From Desulfobulbaceae bacterium (GTDB taxonomy: Bacteria; Desulfobacterota; Desulfobulbia; Desulfobulbales; Desulfobulbaceae): a stretch of 5,657 nucleotides of DNA. Position 1 is the stretch's first letter; every line of letters begins with the position of its first letter. A program made the translations under genes and the position numbers. Under the pieces are notes generated by a model. It did no database searches. It had not been told where the DNA came from and was given only the letters and a program-made list of their open reading frames with translations. The stretch covers positions 1 through 5,657 of the forward strand of contig JALXCX010000266.1 in the NCBI GenBank assembly GCA_026990725.1, written 5' to 3'. Shown here piece by piece: positions 4,991 through 5,657 of the stretch.

Positions 4991-5657
4991 ATGAGCAGGG
5001 TCCGCATTTATGAACTGGCCAAAGAAGCCGGTCTCAAAAGCAAAGAGCTGGCAAAAAAACTGATAGCAATGGGCTATCCGATTACAAGCCATAGCTCTAC
5101 GGTTGATGACGATATGGCAGCTGATATTCGTCGCAAGGTGCTGGGCAAGGCCACCGCCGATGTCACTGAAAAACCGATTGGTGTGAAGAAAAAAACAACA
5201 GTTGTCCGCAAAAAGGTAACGACTGTTGTCAGGCGTCGTTCCAAGGCGCAAAAAGAAGAGATCGCCCGGCAGGCAGAAGAAGCCGAACTGGCAGAGACCG
5301 CAGAGACGGAATCTGCCGAAAGCACGACTGCTGATACAGTACCAGAGCTCTCTGAGGCTCCGGAGACTGAACAGGTTGATGAAGATACTCCTGTCTCAGA
5401 AGAATCGGAGACCCCGGGTACAACTGCAGGGCAGGAACCTGGCGAAGATATGGCTGCCGAAGTGGCTGAATCAGCAGGTACGCCGGAGGCGTCTGCAGCA
5501 GAAGAGACTGATAATGACGTGCCTGAGTCGCCCGAGAAAGACAAAAAAGTAGTTACACCGGTGCCGGAAGCACCTAAACGGGCAAAGGGGTTGGCTAAAA
5601 TTGTTGGCCGGGTGGAGATTAAGGTCGAAGAGACCCGCCCAACCCGTCCTCGTCGTC
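4991..5657 (+). CDS. infB: Translation initiation factor IF-2, N-terminal part (cut by window end)
   Basis: IF-2 is the GTPase that brings initiator fMet-tRNA to the 30S subunit and promotes subunit joining. Only 222 codons are present and the frame is open to the window end, so the GTPase and C-terminal domains lie outside. Residues 1 to about 52 are the IF2_N domain (VRIYELAKEAGLKSKELAKKL, then GYPITSHSSTV). A basic stretch at 61-88 follows, holding a short tandem repeat TTVVRKK/TTVVRRR (69-75 and 77-83). Residues about 89-187 are a disordered, acidic Glu/Ala/Thr/Ser/Pro linker. From about 195 a basic segment with AKIVGRVEI (202-210) begins. GGGAG at 4980-4984 lies six bases before ATG 4991, a strong ribosome site. 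Position after nusA and rnpM fits exactly. Confidence 0.95.
   Translation, partial: MSRVRIYELAKEAGLKSKELAKKLIAMGYPITSHSSTVDDDMAADIRRKVLGKATADVTEKPIGVKKKTTVVRKKVTTVVRRRSKAQKEEIARQAEEAELAETAETESAESTTADTVPELSEAPETEQVDEDTPVSEESETPGTTAGQEPGEDMAAEVAESAGTPEASAAEETDNDVPESPEKDKKVVTPVPEAPKRAKGLAKIVGRVEIKVEETRPTRPRR

Noticed and set aside
4625..5251. Minus-strand open frame of 208 codons across nusA end, rnpM and infB start
   Set aside because: It lies opposite three recognised genes and has no family resemblance or ribosome site. It is a shadow of low-complexity coding DNA.
5074..5544. Minus-strand open frame of 156 codons, serine/valine/alanine-rich
   Set aside because: Its composition is the mirror of the Glu/Ala/Thr linker codons of infB on the other strand.

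Overview
The window carries ordinary bacterial housekeeping genes, all on the + strand, with one unusual arrangement in the middle. Base composition is moderate, roughly half G+C by eye. The order rimP-nusA-rnpM(ylxR)-infB occurs in many bacteria. Two traits together suggest a delta-proteobacterial (Desulfobacterota) type of organism: NusA has one helix-hairpin-helix unit plus an acidic tail, and IF-2 has a long Lys/Arg-then-acidic linker ending in an AKIVGRVE-like element. This placement is inference from style and is only moderately certain. I see no mobile element, CRISPR array, toxin-antitoxin pair or phage gene.

Left part (1-2366). An M24-family metallopeptidase of the Xaa-Pro aminopeptidase/prolidase type (35-1132) has all five metal ligands. 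After about 180 bases without a gene comes a small uncharacterised protein with an HxxC...HCxC pattern (1313-1645). Thirteen bases later follows pyrF, orotidine 5'-phosphate decarboxylase of UMP synthesis (1659-2366).

Middle (2367-2776). No strong terminator is visible after pyrF. A near-consensus sigma70-type promoter (TTGACA...TATAAT) lies just upstream of a complete tRNA-Gly with anticodon CCC (2542-2617, CCA encoded). Between the tRNA and rimP are three perfect or near-perfect hairpins in series. The second has the form of a Rho-independent terminator, and the third ends two bases before the rimP Shine-Dalgarno sequence. I find no good promoter between the tRNA and rimP, so rimP-nusA-rnpM-infB may depend on readthrough from the tRNA promoter. 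The layout recalls the enterobacterial metY-rimP-nusA-infB operon, where an initiator tRNA leads and NusA regulates its own operon, but here the tRNA is a glycine tRNA.

Right part (2777-5657). RimP (30S maturation), NusA (transcription elongation, pausing, termination), RnpM/YlxR (small RNA-binding protein) and the first 222 codons of infB (translation initiation factor IF-2) follow at short spacings, with nusA and rnpM overlapping by one base. The group links tRNA supply, ribosome assembly, transcription control and translation initiation. The most interesting possibility is that the structured tRNA-to-rimP leader is a NusA-responsive attenuator.
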